Assembly (NCBI RefSeq): GCF_000372865.1
Contig: NZ_KB889965.1
Span: forward strand, 3,617,786 to 3,681,785
Length of the DNA stretch: 64,000 nt
Source: Methylosarcina fibrata AML-C10
GTDB lineage: Bacteria; Pseudomonadota; Gammaproteobacteria; Methylococcales; Methylomonadaceae
Direction of reading: 5' to 3'
Shown here: in pieces, positions 33,820 through 47,702 of the stretch
Layout of the letters: each line of letters opens with the position of its first letter
How positions within the stretch are numbered: position 1 is the first letter of the stretch
Translations under genes and position numbers: made by a program
Notes under the pieces: generated by a model
The model's database searches: none
What the model saw: only the letters and a program-made list of their open reading frames with translations
Told to the model about the DNA's origin: nothing

Positions 33820-35444
33820 CAATATCCCCATGCGCTCGAGCCGAAAGTCTCTATAAAGAAGAATTGCAGAATGGGGACGCCGAAGCTGACCGCCATCAGG
33901 ACGGCAATGACTTTGTTCCAGAATCCGAAATCATTCAGAAAATGGGGCACCCGAGTGACCGGCTGGAACGGTTCGGCGTATTCGATCGTTTCTTCGAAGA
34001 TTTCATTGCCCGGATTCAGTTGGGTTTTGGCCAGATTGTAGACGAACAGGCAGGCCGAAGACAGCAGCACGAGGCCGCCGAAAATCATCGCCAGTTCGAA
34101 AAAATCCCAGGCCAGCGTGAGCGGGCTGTTGTATTCGATTCTGGAGATGCGTCTCGGCTGACCCAGCAAGCCCAACACGTGCCAGGGCGTGGTCAGAATG
34201 GCCATGCCGAGGAACCAGGTCCACAATTGCACCAGGGCGACGTCTTTCGAAAATAACGGCTTGCCGGACAGGATAGGCCACAAGTAGTAAGCAATCGCCA
34301 TGTACATGATGATGACGGTGCCGGCAAATATCAGATGAAAATGGCCAGGCACCCAGGCGGTATTGTGAATCATCGCGTTCATCGCATAGCTGGCGTTGAT
34401 CAGTCCGCCGAAACCGCCCAGTATCAGCATCAGCAGCGCCAGAATGATCGCTAGCACCATTGTGTTGCGCCAGGGCAGCGCCCCGATCCAGCCGAACAGA
34501 CCTTTGCCGCCCCGGAGCCTTCCAGCCATCTCCAGCGAGGCGATCACACTGAACGCGGTTACGAAGGTCGGCAGCGTGACCATCAAGGTGCCGATGCCGT
34601 GCAGCAGCTTCCAGCCCTTGGCCTGCTCGGGATCCATGTACAAATGGTGGAAACCGATCGGCAGGCTGAACACCACCAGAACCACGAACGCGGCCCTGGC
34701 CATTTCGTCACTGAACAAATAACTGCCCGCCTGCTTCGGTACGAATACATAAAAGGCGGTATAAGCCGGAATCAGCCAGAAATAGACGATCGGGTGCAGC
34801 GTCCAGGAAAACAGGGTACGCGCGAGCCCGGGATCGATCGTATCCATCCAGCCGAGCGCCCAGGGGATCAACTGAAAGAGGACTTCCATGGCGACGCCGG
34901 CGCTGGTCCACAACCAAAGAAAAACATTGGCGACGGTGGCGAACATCGCCAGAGGCATCGGCTTTTCTGGGTTGGCCTGCTTCCACTGCCGCGCCATCAT
35001 GATCATCACGACGCACCAGAACCAGGAACCGACCACCAGCAGCGTGGCGCCGATGTAGAACAGCCAGTGCGCCTGCACCGGCGGATAAAAGGTGTACAGC
35101 ACCGAAGCCAAGCCGCTCAGCAGCGGTATCGCCGCCAGCACGGTGCCCAACAAGGCGACGCCGAATCCGGCCCAGGCCAGCTTGATGTTCCAGACCGGTT
35201 GCTTCAGGCTGGTCGCCGCGATGTAGTAGCTGAACCCCATGATGAAGAAGGTGGTCAGCACGAATGCCATCAGGACGCCGTGGGTGCTGACCGAAGCGAA
35301 ATACACCGGCGGCGATTCGATCATCGGCAGAAAGCCGCTGCGTTCCAGCACCTGATAGGCGCCGAGGAAGCAGGCCACGAGAAAGGCCCCGAACGCCACC
35401 CACAGATGGTAGAGCGCCAGTTTTTTTTCTACAGCATCATTCAT
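33819..35444 (-). CDS. ba3-type cytochrome c oxidase subunit I
   Basis: 541 residues from MNDAVEKKLALYH, with AAGGAGG 7 bases before this ATG. Twelve or more membrane helices; haem and CuB ligands are visible in STHGVLMAFV, LHPIVYFWLIPAY, PIGFHHLYMDPEQ and NTAWVPGHFHLIFAGTVIIM. The absence of the Glu/Tyr K- and D-channel patterns of A-type enzymes and the HP-x-VYFWLIPAY sequence put it in the B (ba3) class of proton-pumping haem-copper oxidases. Start overlaps the subunit II stop by 8 bases. Confidence 0.92.
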   Translation of the reverse strand: MNDAVEKKLALYHLWVAFGAFLVACFLGAYQVLERSGFLPMIESPPVYFASVSTHGVLMAFVLTTFFIMGFSYYIAATSLKQPVWNIKLAWAGFGVALLGTVLAAIPLLSGLASVLYTFYPPVQAHWLFYIGATLLVVGSWFWCVVMIMMARQWKQANPEKPMPLAMFATVANVFLWLWTSAGVAMEVLFQLIPWALGWMDTIDPGLARTLFSWTLHPIVYFWLIPAYTAFYVFVPKQAGSYLFSDEMARAAFVVLVVFSLPIGFHHLYMDPEQAKGWKLLHGIGTLMVTLPTFVTAFSVIASLEMAGRLRGGKGLFGWIGALPWRNTMVLAIILALLMLILGGFGGLINASYAMNAMIHNTAWVPGHFHLIFAGTVIIMYMAIAYYLWPILSGKPLFSKDVALVQLWTWFLGMAILTTPWHVLGLLGQPRRISRIEYNSPLTLAWDFFELAMIFGGLVLLSSACLFVYNLAKTQLNPGNEIFEETIEYAEPFQPVTRVPHFLNDFGFWNKVIAVLMAVSFGVPILQFFFIETFGSSAWGY

Positions 35445-36039
35445 GGGTGTTTCCTCCTTTGGAATCGACGGCGGCCGGCGCGCTCCAGCGTTCTTTGGCG
35501 ACGACCGAAACATTGCTCCACATATGATCGTGGCCCATGCCGCAGTACTCGTTGCACAGCAACGGATATTCGCCGGGTTTCGGCAGGGTAGTGGTAACTT
35601 CCGCGACATAGCCCGGTACGATCATCGTGCTCAGGTTGGTCATCGGCATGTGCACGCCGTGAAGGACGTCCATACTGACCCAACGGAAGGTGATGGGCGT
35701 ATCGGCAGGAACCGTGATGTGTTTGGGGAAGAAGCCGTAACGGCCTGCAACCATGCGCACGGTGAGCTTGCCGCCTGCGTCCGCCTGAACCCCCAGATTG
35801 TCTTCGGCGAATTCCTTGCTGAGATGCAGCCGGGCGGAGTCGACGGTTTCCACCTTGCCGGGAGGATTGATGCCGTGCACGAACGCATCGACGGCGATAA
35901 TGCCGGAAAACAGAAGGATCATCAGCACGACCACGACGATCCAGCGTCGCTCCAGGGGATCGATGTGAAGGGTGCGAAGCTCCGCGGCGGCCTCCTTCAG
36001 GTTCGCGGCAAGTTTTTGTTTGCAAGAGTCGATATTCAT
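35437..36039 (-). CDS. ba3-type cytochrome c oxidase subunit II (CuA)
   Basis: 200 residues with a single membrane anchor (WIVVVVLMILLFSGIIAVDA) and a periplasmic cupredoxin domain. The binuclear CuA site is LCNEYCGMGHDHM with the upstream His in VLHGVHMP. It accepts electrons from cytochrome c and passes them to subunit I. Starts 9 bases after the small subunit stop. Confidence 0.92.
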   Translation of the reverse strand: MNIDSCKQKLAANLKEAAAELRTLHIDPLERRWIVVVVLMILLFSGIIAVDAFVHGINPPGKVETVDSARLHLSKEFAEDNLGVQADAGGKLTVRMVAGRYGFFPKHITVPADTPITFRWVSMDVLHGVHMPMTNLSTMIVPGYVAEVTTTLPKPGEYPLLCNEYCGMGHDHMWSNVSVVAKERWSAPAAVDSKGGNTHE

Positions 36040-36048
36040 GGCCGCCCC

Positions 36049-36201
36049 TTACTGGATCGCGCCGCGGGGAATGAATACCCCGTAATAGATAAATAGCCAG
36101 GCGGCCACCATGCTCAGGCTGACGATAATCATCAACGCCCAGGTGCCCACGGGCGAACCGGTGATGATTTTCTGGCGTTCCTCTTCGCTTAACGGCTCCA
36201 T
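36049..36201 (-). CDS. Small subunit of the ba3-type oxidase (IIa-like)
   Basis: 50 residues, read directly from the complement: a short acidic N-terminus (MEPLSEEERQKIITGSPVG) then one membrane helix (TWALMIIVSLSMVAAWLFIY) and a short exit. AGGGGG lies 8-9 bases before the ATG. Size, topology and position as first gene of the oxidase operon match the single-helix subunit of ba3 oxidases. Too short for common gene-calling cut-offs. Confidence 0.8.
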   Translation of the reverse strand: MEPLSEEERQKIITGSPVGTWALMIIVSLSMVAAWLFIYYGVFIPRGAIQ

Positions 36202-36427
36202 ACTTTGCCCCCTTTCTCAGTTCATGTAATTTGTTGTTAGGTATGGCCAACGGCTTGATTGTGAATGATTGCGCGAGCGTTGGCTTGCTGCGTTTCTCCC
36301 GCAATAATTGTAGGTGATTTACTGGAAATTAACTAATAAAAGATAAGGAATGTCAATTCAATTATCTTGTAAGAACGCGGGGGGCGTACGCATTTGGTAG
36401 CGCCGGAAGTATCCACTGGAGCGCCGG

Positions 36428-36672
36428 TTAGGGCAATGCCTTCTTACAGTGATCGTAAACAAACTCAGGATCCAGGTCGACTCCTGCTTCCCATTCAATC
36501 GTATCGAAGACAACTGCAACCTTTTCAAAAGAGCGATAATCTTTAATTCGATTAAAAACGCCAAAATTCAAATATGGCTTCATATCCAATACGCCGCTTT
36601 CGCCGTTACTAAAGCTTATGTCAAGCAAGTAATCATCCCGGGGAATACAGTTTTTACTGATGGATACATCAT
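36428..36672 (-). pseudogene. Frameshifted DUF2442 gene
   Basis: One frame starts at the ATG at 36672 or 36669 and reads MYPSVKTVFP, the normal DUF2442 beginning. The rest (DDYLLDISFSNGESGVLDMK onward to CKKALP) is in another frame. The switch falls at a CCCCGGG run near 36640; one extra C would restore a full ~80-residue protein. No ATG lies in the second frame. This is either a real pseudogene or a homopolymer sequencing error. Its stop codon TAA sits in CCCTAACCGG, similar to cassette R'' sequences. Confidence 0.65.
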
Positions 36673-36776
36673 TAGGTCGATTTCTGCCTGTTTAAGCTTG
36701 CGTGTGACATCCATCGACCTTTCGACTCATAAACGATGAGGTTTTTCGTTAACTTAGAAAGTCGGCAACAAACAAT

Positions 36777-40332
<3,556 letters not shown>

Positions 40333-40342
40333 CGCCGGAGTG

Positions 40343-41443
40343 CTACAGCCTCATCGGCATGACGATGAATTTGTAGGCGAGCTCTTCGGGTTCATTGATA
40401 AAGCAACTGCTGGCGTTGGCTGCTACGGTCAGCACGGCCTGCTCCGAGTCGAGATTGGTCACAGCGTCGAGCAAGTATTGCGCATTGAAGGAGATGGTCA
40501 GCGGTTCGCCGCTGTAGTCGATGTTCAGCTCCTCTTCCGCCTCGTCCTGTTCCGGATTGTGCGCGCTGATCCTGATGCTTTCCGGCAGAATGTCCAGCGT
40601 TACTCCTTTGTATTTTTCATTCGACAGGATCGCAACCCGGGTTAAGGCTTCCTTTAGCGGCTGCTTTTGAATTTGAATGGGCGTGAAAAAGGATTGCTGG
40701 AATACTTTGCCAAAGTCCGGATATTTTGAATCGACCAGCTTGGCGGAAAACACCAGATGATCGATATAAATCTTGATGTTGTTTCCCGAAAACTGAACCT
40801 TCAAGTCGGCGTCCGGGTTGTCCAGCAAGCGGGCCAGTTCGATGACGCCTTTTCTGGGAAGGATGATTCGGGCTTCGATGCCGGTCGGCTGATCGAGAAG
40901 ATCTTCATAAATGGCCAGCCGATGGCCGTCCGAAGCCACGAGCCGGAGTTTGGAGTTGGAAATATGGAGCAGCAGGCCGTTCAGATAGTAGCGAACGTCC
41001 TGGTTGGCCATGCAGAACATGGTCTTGTCCAGCGCTTTTCTGAATTTTCCCGCGTTGACGGAAAACTGCTGATCCAGTGCCGATTCGGAGAATTCGGGAT
41101 AATTATCGGCCGGCAGGCAGGTCAGGGAAAACCGGCTGCGGTGAGAAAGAATTTTCATTTTATCGCCTTGCTGTTCGATCCTGATTTCTGCGCCATTCGG
41201 CAAAAGCCGGCAAATGTCGAGAAACTTTCTTGCCGGCACGGTAATGGCGCCGGGCGAGGCGGTTTCAATGTCGATTTTGGCGACCAGTTGAATCTCGAGA
41301 TCGGTTCCCGTCAAAATCAATTGATCGGCTTCGATCACCATCAGTACGTTGGAGAGAATCGGCATCGTCTGCCTTTTTTCGATCACGCTGACGATTTGTT
41401 GCAGAGGCGGCAGGAGGACATCCCTAGTAATATTAAATTTCAT
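40343..41443 (-). CDS. dnaN: DNA polymerase III beta sliding clamp
   Basis: 366 residues, full length with the three repeated clamp domains. N-terminal MKFNITRDVLLPPLQQIVSV and C-terminal VMPMRL, the latter part of the partner-binding pocket, are typical. Ten bases before recF and 92 bases after dnaA in the same direction. Confidence 0.97.
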   Translation of the reverse strand: MKFNITRDVLLPPLQQIVSVIEKRQTMPILSNVLMVIEADQLILTGTDLEIQLVAKIDIETASPGAITVPARKFLDICRLLPNGAEIRIEQQGDKMKILSHRSRFSLTCLPADNYPEFSESALDQQFSVNAGKFRKALDKTMFCMANQDVRYYLNGLLLHISNSKLRLVASDGHRLAIYEDLLDQPTGIEARIILPRKGVIELARLLDNPDADLKVQFSGNNIKIYIDHLVFSAKLVDSKYPDFGKVFQQSFFTPIQIQKQPLKEALTRVAILSNEKYKGVTLDILPESIRISAHNPEQDEAEEELNIDYSGEPLTISFNAQYLLDAVTNLDSEQAVLTVAANASSCFINEPEELAYKFIVMPMRL

Positions 41444-41535
41444 AACTCAATCAGGCTAAATGACATAAATTGGACCGCGCGGGCCGATATCGGTTGTTTC
41501 TCACCGGGTAACTGCCATGGCTGGCTGTAACTCGA

Positions 41536-42852
41536 TTAATGAGACAGAGTCCGCAGCAAATTGGAATAATCTTCCGCCATCTTGGGATCGGCTTCCTTGA
41601 GTTCCTGGATTCTTTTGCAGGCATTGATGACGGTGGTATGGTCGCGCCCGCCGAAGGCTTCGCCGATTTCAGGCAGACTGTGCGACGTCAGCTCCCTGGC
41701 CAGGCTCATTGCGATCTGGCGCGGACGGGTAATGGACTGCCGCCGGTTTTTTGCGGAAAGATCGGCCACTCGTATCTTGAAATATTCGGCCACGGTTTTT
41801 TGTATGTTGTCGATGTTGACCAGTTTGTCCTGCAGCGAGATCAGGTCGTGCAGGGCCTCTTTGGTAAAATCGATGTTAATTTTCTGCCCGGTAAACTGGG
41901 AGTTGGCAATAACCCGCCGCAGCGCGCCTTCCAGGTCGCGGACATTGGAAGGGATTCTTCGGGCAATGAAAAAGGCCACTTCCTGAGGCAGGTCGACATT
42001 CACCAGAGCCGCTTTCTTCATTAAAATGGCGGCCCGGGTCTCCATGTCCGGCGGTTCGATAGAAACGGGCAATCCCCAGCCGAATCGCGATTTCAACCGG
42101 TCCTCAAGGCCGACGATTTCCTTGGGGTATTTGTCGCAGGTCAGAACCACCTGGTGCTTCTTTTCCAGTAAAGTATTAAAGGTATGAAAGAACTCTTCCT
42201 GAGAGCGTTCCTTGCCGGCAAAGAACTGGATGTCGTCGATCAGGAGAACATCCACGCCGCGGTAGAATTCCTTGAAACTGTTGATGGCGTTTTGCTGAAG
42301 GGCTTTCACCATGTCCTGGACGAATTTTTCGGAATGCAGATAAATAATCTTGGCGGCCGGATTTTTCTGCATGACCGCATTGCCGATCGCATGCATCAAG
42401 TGCGTCTTGCCCAGTCCGGAACTGCCGTAAATCAACAGCGGGTTATAGGCTTTGCCGATATTCTCGGCCACCTGAGTGGACGCGGCCCGCGCCAGTTGAT
42501 TCGATTTACCTTCGACAAAGTTGTCGAAGGTAAAGGCTTTGTTCAAAAAGTTGGGTTGCGGCTTCTTGGCTTCGGGCGATTGAGCGATCTTGACCGGAGT
42601 CGGAGCAACCGATTTTTTGGTGCCGATCTCCAGATTCAATTCCAGAGCGCCGTTGGAAAACTCATGGATGGTTTCTTCTATTTTGGCAAAATGATGTTCC
42701 TTAACCCAATCCAGAACGAACCGGTTGGGCGCCAAGAGTTTGAGTTGGCCGTCACTTTCTATGGCTTGCAGAGGGCGAATCCAGGTGCTGAAATCCGAGC
42801 TGGAGATTTCGTTTTCAAGTTTAGAAAGGCAGTTATTCCAGATTGAGCTCAT
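41536..42852 (-). CDS. dnaA: Chromosomal replication initiator DnaA
   Basis: 438 residues. Domain I ([20 protein letters not shown]), AAA+ core with Walker [18 protein letters not shown] and Walker [15 protein letters not shown], and the domain IV signature [20 protein letters not shown] that binds DnaA boxes. Divergent from rpmH, as in many gammaproteobacteria. Confidence 0.97.
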   Translation of the reverse strand: MSSIWNNCLSKLENEISSSDFSTWIRPLQAIESDGQLKLLAPNRFVLDWVKEHHFAKIEETIHEFSNGALELNLEIGTKKSVAPTPVKIAQSPEAKKPQPNFLNKAFTFDNFVEGKSNQLARAASTQVAENIGKAYNPLLIYGSSGLGKTHLMHAIGNAVMQKNPAAKIIYLHSEKFVQDMVKALQQNAINSFKEFYRGVDVLLIDDIQFFAGKERSQEEFFHTFNTLLEKKHQVVLTCDKYPKEIVGLEDRLKSRFGWGLPVSIEPPDMETRAAILMKKAALVNVDLPQEVAFFIARRIPSNVRDLEGALRRVIANSQFTGQKINIDFTKEALHDLISLQDKLVNIDNIQKTVAEYFKIRVADLSAKNRRQSITRPRQIAMSLARELTSHSLPEIGEAFGGRDHTTVINACKRIQELKEADPKMAEDYSNLLRTLSH

Positions 42853-43019
42853 TACGGTATAAGATACTGAATTTTATGATTGAGTGCGTGCGCTTGGCTG
42901 ATACTATACAGCAATAAAACAATGCACTACAGAATTGACAGTCTAATCGGTTTATTTTATCATCCCCAGTCTTTTTTATCTGTTTTTGTTAACTTTCAAC
43001 GATCAGGCTTGTAAATACC
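42853..43019. promoter_or_regulatory. Divergent dnaA/rpmH promoter region (expected origin neighbourhood)
   Basis: 167 AT-rich bases between the divergent dnaA and rpmH starts. In relatives this spacing often holds oriC, but I find no match to TTATCCACA within two mismatches on either strand, so the origin may lie elsewhere. TTGACA on the minus or plus strand with suitable -10 could not be fixed confidently. Confidence 0.5.
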
Positions 43020-43154
43020 ATGAAAAGAACATATCAACCCAGCAAAATCAAACGTGCCAGAACTCACGGATTTCGCGCCAGAATGGCGACGGTCGGCGGC
43101 CGCAAGGTTTTGAGCGCCCGTAGAGCCAAAGGACGCGCCAAATTAACGGTTTAG
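43020..43154 (+). CDS. rpmH: Ribosomal protein bL34
   Basis: 44 residues: begins [20 protein letters not shown] and ends [10 protein letters not shown], the standard L34 sequence. First gene of the rpmH-rnpA-yidD-yidC-mnmE series. Short, so easily missed by length filters. Confidence 0.97.
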   Translation: MKRTYQPSKIKRARTHGFRARMATVGGRKVLSARRAKGRAKLTV

Positions 43155-43165
43155 TTTCTTATTGC

Positions 43166-43534
43166 GTGACGGCCCGCGATTTTGGTTTCCCCCCGCAGTT
43201 AAGATTGAAGAAGCCGGATGAATATAAAAAGGTTTTCGCCAGTCCTGTAAAATCCAGTGATCAGTATTTTACCCTTTTAGCCGTTCGGAATGAGTTCGAT
43301 CATCCGAGGCTGGGCTTGGCGATTGCCAAAAAAAATATAAAAAAGGCAGTGAACAGGAACGTCATTAAACGGACTGTGCGGGAAAACTTTAGAATCCAGC
43401 AACGAAATTTGGGGGGTATGGACATTGTCGTTCTGGCACGCCGGGACGCTGTAGACGCTCCGCTGGAATTATTGAGAAAGTCACTGGACAGGCATTGGCT
43501 CAGGCTGATATCCCGATGCGCTTCACGCTCATAG
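43166..43534 (+). CDS. rnpA: Ribonuclease P protein component
   Basis: 122 residues with a GTG start 11 bases after the rpmH stop. [40 protein letters not shown] and KRTVRENFR (the RNR motif) are the family signature. It supports the RNA subunit in processing tRNA 5' ends. Confidence 0.94.
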   Translation: MTARDFGFPPQLRLKKPDEYKKVFASPVKSSDQYFTLLAVRNEFDHPRLGLAIAKKNIKKAVNRNVIKRTVRENFRIQQRNLGGMDIVVLARRDAVDAPLELLRKSLDRHWLRLISRCASRS

Positions 43535-43749
43535 CGATCATAAAGTGTTACAAATACTTTATCAGTCCCTTGCTTGGGGATCATTGTCGCTTCTATCCAA
43601 GCTGTTCGAGTTATTCCATAGAAGCTCTTCAGCGCCACGGCGCCCTTCCCGGCTTGTATCTGACTTTTAAAAGATTATTGAAATGCCATCCTTTTCATCC
43701 AGGCGGCATTGATCCTGTTCCAGAAAAATTTGGTAATAAAAATGGATAA
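43516..43749 (+). CDS. yidD: Membrane protein insertion efficiency factor YidD
   Basis: 77 residues from [20 protein letters not shown]; this ATG overlaps the rnpA 3' end by 19 bases and matches the family start better than an upstream TTG. The conserved [18 protein letters not shown] and [17 protein letters not shown] are present. YidD assists YidC. Confidence 0.94.
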   Translation: MRFTLIAIIKCYKYFISPLLGDHCRFYPSCSSYSIEALQRHGALPGLYLTFKRLLKCHPFHPGGIDPVPEKFGNKNG

Positions 43750-45463
43750 TATAAGGTTTATACTGATCGTCACTTTTGGCATGCTGGTGTTCATGCTTTA
43801 CCAAGCATGGCAGCAAGATTACGGCCCCAAACCTCCGGTTGCCACGGTGGAACAGCCGGCGGTCGATCATTCGAAGGAGGACTTGCCTTCGGCGGCAAGC
43901 GCCACGCCTTCCGCCCCTGCAGCAACGGAAGGCCAGGCTCCGGCTCCTGCCGCAGCGGCAGCCAAAACGCCGGAGAGCAAAGCGATTACCGTGCGGACCG
44001 ACGTGCTGGCCTTGCAGATTGATCTACAGGGCGGCAGCATTCAGAATCTGGACTTGCTGGCTTATCCGGTGGAGAAACCCAACACCTACGTCAACAGCCT
44101 GCGTAAAATGTTCGGCTTTTCGGAAGCGAAAACCGATCTTTCGCCTGTCCGTCTCTTTAACAGCAGCCAGGAAAAACTCTTCGTTGCCCAAAGCGGCCTG
44201 ATCGCAGGATCGGGTTCTGCCGCCGCGGCCGACCATCACGCCCCTTTTACCTCGGGTCAGGAAACTTATACTTTGGCACCCGGCCAGGATACCCTGACGG
44301 TGCCTTTGACCTGGACCGACAGTAAGGGACTTGCCGTAACCAAACTTTATACGTTCAAGCGCGGCAGCTATGAAATCAAGCTGGATCAGAAAGTCGCCAA
44401 CCAGTCAGCGGCTCCGTGGACAGGGAGACAGTACAGCCAACTGCTCAGAACGCCCGATATAGAAAAGCAGGGCAGCATGCTTGCAGGAGGAATGCGCGCC
44501 TACAACGGGGGCGTCGTCTATACCCAAAAGGAAAAATACCAGAAGATCAGCTTCGACGACATGGCCGAGGACAATCTGGATGCTACCAGCCAGGGTGGAT
44601 GGGCGGCCTTCATTCAGCATTATTTTGCTTCGGCATGGATTCCTCCGGCCGATCAGGAAAATCATTTTTACACCAAGGCGCTTCCGGACCAACGGTTTGT
44701 GATCGGATCGTATTCGCCGGCGGTAACCGTGGCTCCGAATTCGGAGGCCACCTTGACGTCCCGGTTGTTCGCCGGACCGAAAATTCAGCCGGTCATGGAG
44801 CAGATTGCGCCGGGGCTCGAGCTGACGGTGGATTACAGCGTGCTGACTTTCATCGGCAAACCCATTTACTGGTTGCTGAATCAAATTCATAACCTGTTCG
44901 GCAACTGGGGCATTGCCATCATCGGCGTCACTCTGGTGATTAAGGCGCTGATGTTCCCGTTGACGCAAGCCAGCTTCAAATCGATGGCCAAAATGCGGAA
45001 AGTCCAGCCGCGCTTGAAAGAACTGCAGGAGCGATTCGCCGACGACCGTCCCCGCTTCAACCAGGAAATGATGGCGCTGTACAAAAAAGAGCAGGTGAAT
45101 CCTTTGGGCGGCTGTTTGCCTTTACTGCTGCAGATTCCGGTCTTTATGTGCCTGTACTGGGTGCTCGGCGAAACCGTTGAATTCCGTCAGGCGCCTTTTG
45201 CGTTGTGGATTCAGGATTTGTCGGTAATGGATCCTTTCTACGTGCTGCCGCTGATCATGGGCGTCACGATGAAAATCCAGCAAGGGCTCAATCCGGCTCC
45301 GATCGATCCGGTTCAGGCGAAGGTGATCAAGATGTTCCCGATCATTTTCACCATCTTCTTCCTGTTCTTTCCGGCAGGTCTGGTTCTGTACTGGGTGGTC
45401 AACAATACCCTGTCCATCTTCCAGCAAATGTACATTTCAAAGAAAATAGAACAGTCCGCATAA
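43742..45463 (+). CDS. yidC: Membrane protein insertase YidC
   Basis: 573 residues from [20 protein letters not shown], overlapping the yidD stop. An N-terminal helix, a Pro/Ala-rich linker, the large periplasmic beta-sandwich domain of Gram-negative YidC and a C-terminal five-helix insertase core ([48 protein letters not shown]) are visible. Confidence 0.96.
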   Translation: MDNIRFILIVTFGMLVFMLYQAWQQDYGPKPPVATVEQPAVDHSKEDLPSAASATPSAPAATEGQAPAPAAAAAKTPESKAITVRTDVLALQIDLQGGSIQNLDLLAYPVEKPNTYVNSLRKMFGFSEAKTDLSPVRLFNSSQEKLFVAQSGLIAGSGSAAAADHHAPFTSGQETYTLAPGQDTLTVPLTWTDSKGLAVTKLYTFKRGSYEIKLDQKVANQSAAPWTGRQYSQLLRTPDIEKQGSMLAGGMRAYNGGVVYTQKEKYQKISFDDMAEDNLDATSQGGWAAFIQHYFASAWIPPADQENHFYTKALPDQRFVIGSYSPAVTVAPNSEATLTSRLFAGPKIQPVMEQIAPGLELTVDYSVLTFIGKPIYWLLNQIHNLFGNWGIAIIGVTLVIKALMFPLTQASFKSMAKMRKVQPRLKELQERFADDRPRFNQEMMALYKKEQVNPLGGCLPLLLQIPVFMCLYWVLGETVEFRQAPFALWIQDLSVMDPFYVLPLIMGVTMKIQQGLNPAPIDPVQAKVIKMFPIIFTIFFLFFPAGLVLYWVVNNTLSIFQQMYISKKIEQSA

Positions 45464-45472
45464 AACACGCCA

Positions 45473-46819
45473 ATGGTTATCGATACTCGAGACACCATTG
45501 CCGCCATCGCGACGCCGCCGGGCAACGGCGGCGTCGGTATCATCCGCCTGTCGGGCGCGCTAGTTTCCAGTATCGCTCAACAACTCCATAACAAACCCCT
45601 TGTGCCGAGGCTGGCGCAATACGCTTCCTTTCTCGATGGCGACGGCTGCGTGATCGATTCCGGCCTCAGCCTCTATTTTCCCGCTCCGGCTTCGTATACC
45701 GGCGAAGACGTGCTGGAAGTGCAGGCGCACGGCGGCTCCGTAGTGATGGACATGTTGCTGCGCCGAATTCTGGAATTGGGCGCTCGGCTGGCCCGCCCCG
45801 GCGAATTCACCGAGCGCGCCTTTCTCAACAACAAGCTGGACTTGGCTCAAGCCGAAGCCGTCGCCGACCTGATCGAAAGCAGCACCGAACAATCGGTCCG
45901 GTCCGCGCAAAAATCGATGCAGGGGCTGTTTTCCAGTCAAGTCAACGAGTTGGTTGCCGAGATTACCGAGCTTAGGACTTACGTCGAAGCGGCGATCGAT
46001 TTTGTCGAGGAGGAAATCGATTTCTTGAGCGACGGCGTCGTCGAAAACCGCATAGTCAAACTGCTTCAGCGCATCGAGCGGATCCGGCAGACCGCCAAAC
46101 AGGGCCGCTTATTGCGCGACGGAATGACCGTCGTGCTGGCGGGCCGGCCCAACGCCGGCAAGTCCAGTCTTCTGAACGCGCTGGCCGGCCACGAGGCCGC
46201 GATCGTGACCGACGTCGCCGGCACCACGCGCGACGTCCTGCGCGAGCGCATCCAGCTCGACGGCATGCCGCTGCACGTTATCGATACCGCAGGGCTTAGG
46301 GACAGCGACAACATCGTCGAACAGGAAGGCATTCGCCGCGCCCGCGAAGAAATCGGCAAGGCCGACCTGATCCTGCTGTTGATCGATGCCAGAGAGCCCG
46401 ATGTCGAGCCCATCCTGGAAACCTTGCCCCCCGGAATACCGCTAACCGAGGTCTACAACAAGATCGACCTGACCAATCAGCCTCCCGCCCTGATCGAATC
46501 CGCGCGCGGCAGCCGAGTCTATCTCTCGGTTAAGACCGGTGCAGGCATGGCACTGTTAACGCAGCATCTCAAGCAGAGCGTCGGTTTCAACGAAGCCGCC
46601 GAAGATGTGTTCATCGCCCGCAGACGCCATCTCGAAGCACTCAGGCAGGGCCACGAGTTTGTCCAAAACGCCCTGCGCTTGTTGCAGGAAAGCCATGCCG
46701 GAGAACTGGTCGCCGAAGAATTGAGAATGGCTCAAAATGCCCTGGGCGAAATCACCGGTCAATTTACCTCCGACGATCTTCTTGGAAAAATATTTTCCAG
46801 TTTTTGTATCGGCAAGTAA
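45473..46819 (+). CDS. mnmE: tRNA modification GTPase MnmE
   Basis: 448 residues. N-terminal folate-binding domain ([20 protein letters not shown]), GTPase domain with G1 [31 protein letters not shown] (G3) and NKIDL (G4), and the C-terminal FCIGK with the essential Cys. It modifies wobble uridine with MnmG. Last gene of the rpmH series. Confidence 0.96.
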   Translation: MVIDTRDTIAAIATPPGNGGVGIIRLSGALVSSIAQQLHNKPLVPRLAQYASFLDGDGCVIDSGLSLYFPAPASYTGEDVLEVQAHGGSVVMDMLLRRILELGARLARPGEFTERAFLNNKLDLAQAEAVADLIESSTEQSVRSAQKSMQGLFSSQVNELVAEITELRTYVEAAIDFVEEEIDFLSDGVVENRIVKLLQRIERIRQTAKQGRLLRDGMTVVLAGRPNAGKSSLLNALAGHEAAIVTDVAGTTRDVLRERIQLDGMPLHVIDTAGLRDSDNIVEQEGIRRAREEIGKADLILLLIDAREPDVEPILETLPPGIPLTEVYNKIDLTNQPPALIESARGSRVYLSVKTGAGMALLTQHLKQSVGFNEAAEDVFIARRRHLEALRQGHEFVQNALRLLQESHAGELVAEELRMAQNALGEITGQFTSDDLLGKIFSSFCIGK

Positions 46820-46994
46820 TTCCCCTCTTCCTCCCCGCTTTCCGATTATTAGAGGAATTATCACTCGGTCGCTGCCTATTAACCGGCCAATATCATTTCT
46901 TCATGAAAATTAGTAGACTGCGCTGAACTAAGTCGCGCTTGATCTTCTCAAATCATCGTTTCTGGGAAACGGAATGAACCAAGCCGGCGCGTTG

Positions 46995-47020
46995 AAGGCC
47001 GAGTGTCGACTTGGCCTTTT
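46995..47020 (+). terminator. Terminator-like hairpin downstream of mnmE
   Basis: AAGGCCGAGT/ACTTGGCCTT arms with one mismatch around a GTCG loop, followed by TTGGGTTT. Located ~175 bases after the mnmE stop and 90 bases before the next gene. Confidence 0.6.
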
Positions 47021-47111
47021 GGGTTTACTTCAGGTTTGCCTGAGTCGTTCGCTGACCGGTTGCGATCCGTTTTTCCTTTGTTTATGGGCTTCGATTTGAC
47101 AAGGCAAGAAA

Positions 47112-47639
47112 ATGAGATTTCTACGTCCCTCATCAGGGGGGTTAGAAGCGCTGATCATGCTGTCCGCTTGTACCACGCTTCCGACGGGGCCCGGCGTGCT
47201 GCTCTTGCCGGGACCTGGAAAAACTTTCGATCAGTTTCGGTTGGAGGACGCCTATTGCCGCCAGTATGCTTTCGGCCAAGTCGGCGGAGTGGCTCCGAGC
47301 CAGGCTGCCTCGGCTAGCGGAGTCGGTAGCGCGGTGGCCGGCACGGCCCTCGGCGCCGCGGCCGGAGCTGCTTTCGGAGGCGGCGAAGGCGCTGCCGTCG
47401 GAGCGGGCGGAGGACTTCTGGCGGGCAGCCTGATGGGAACGGAAGCCGCTCGCAGCTCGGGATATGAGGCTCAGGAGAGGTACGACATGAGCTATATTCA
47501 GTGCATGTATGCGCACGGAAATCGTGTTCCGGTTTCCGGAAACTTCGTGGATGAAAGCATGGCAAGTCCCAAAAACAGGAACGAGCCATATCATTCGCCT
47601 GCGCCGCCTGCGGTCTCCCCCCCTCTTCCGGCGCGCTAA
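47112..47639 (+). CDS. Glycine-zipper lipoprotein-like protein
   Basis: 175 residues. The N-terminus has a possible lipobox (IMLSAC, C20). PTGPGVLLLPGPGKTFDQFR and YIQCMYAHGNRVPV recur in the smaller protein at 48374-48712; between them this copy carries a Gly/Ala-rich zipper (GSAVAGTALGAAAGAAFGGG, then GAAVGAGGGLLAGSLMGTEA), typical of membrane-inserting or oligomerising segments in envelope proteins. AAGGCAAG precedes the ATG. Function unknown. Confidence 0.65.
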   Translation: MRFLRPSSGGLEALIMLSACTTLPTGPGVLLLPGPGKTFDQFRLEDAYCRQYAFGQVGGVAPSQAASASGVGSAVAGTALGAAAGAAFGGGEGAAVGAGGGLLAGSLMGTEAARSSGYEAQERYDMSYIQCMYAHGNRVPVSGNFVDESMASPKNRNEPYHSPAPPAVSPPLPAR

Positions 47640-47702
47640 GGCCGAGGTTTGTTCATGACTATGCGCATTGGACCATTTGCTCGCTTTTTCGATGGGAAGT
47701 CT

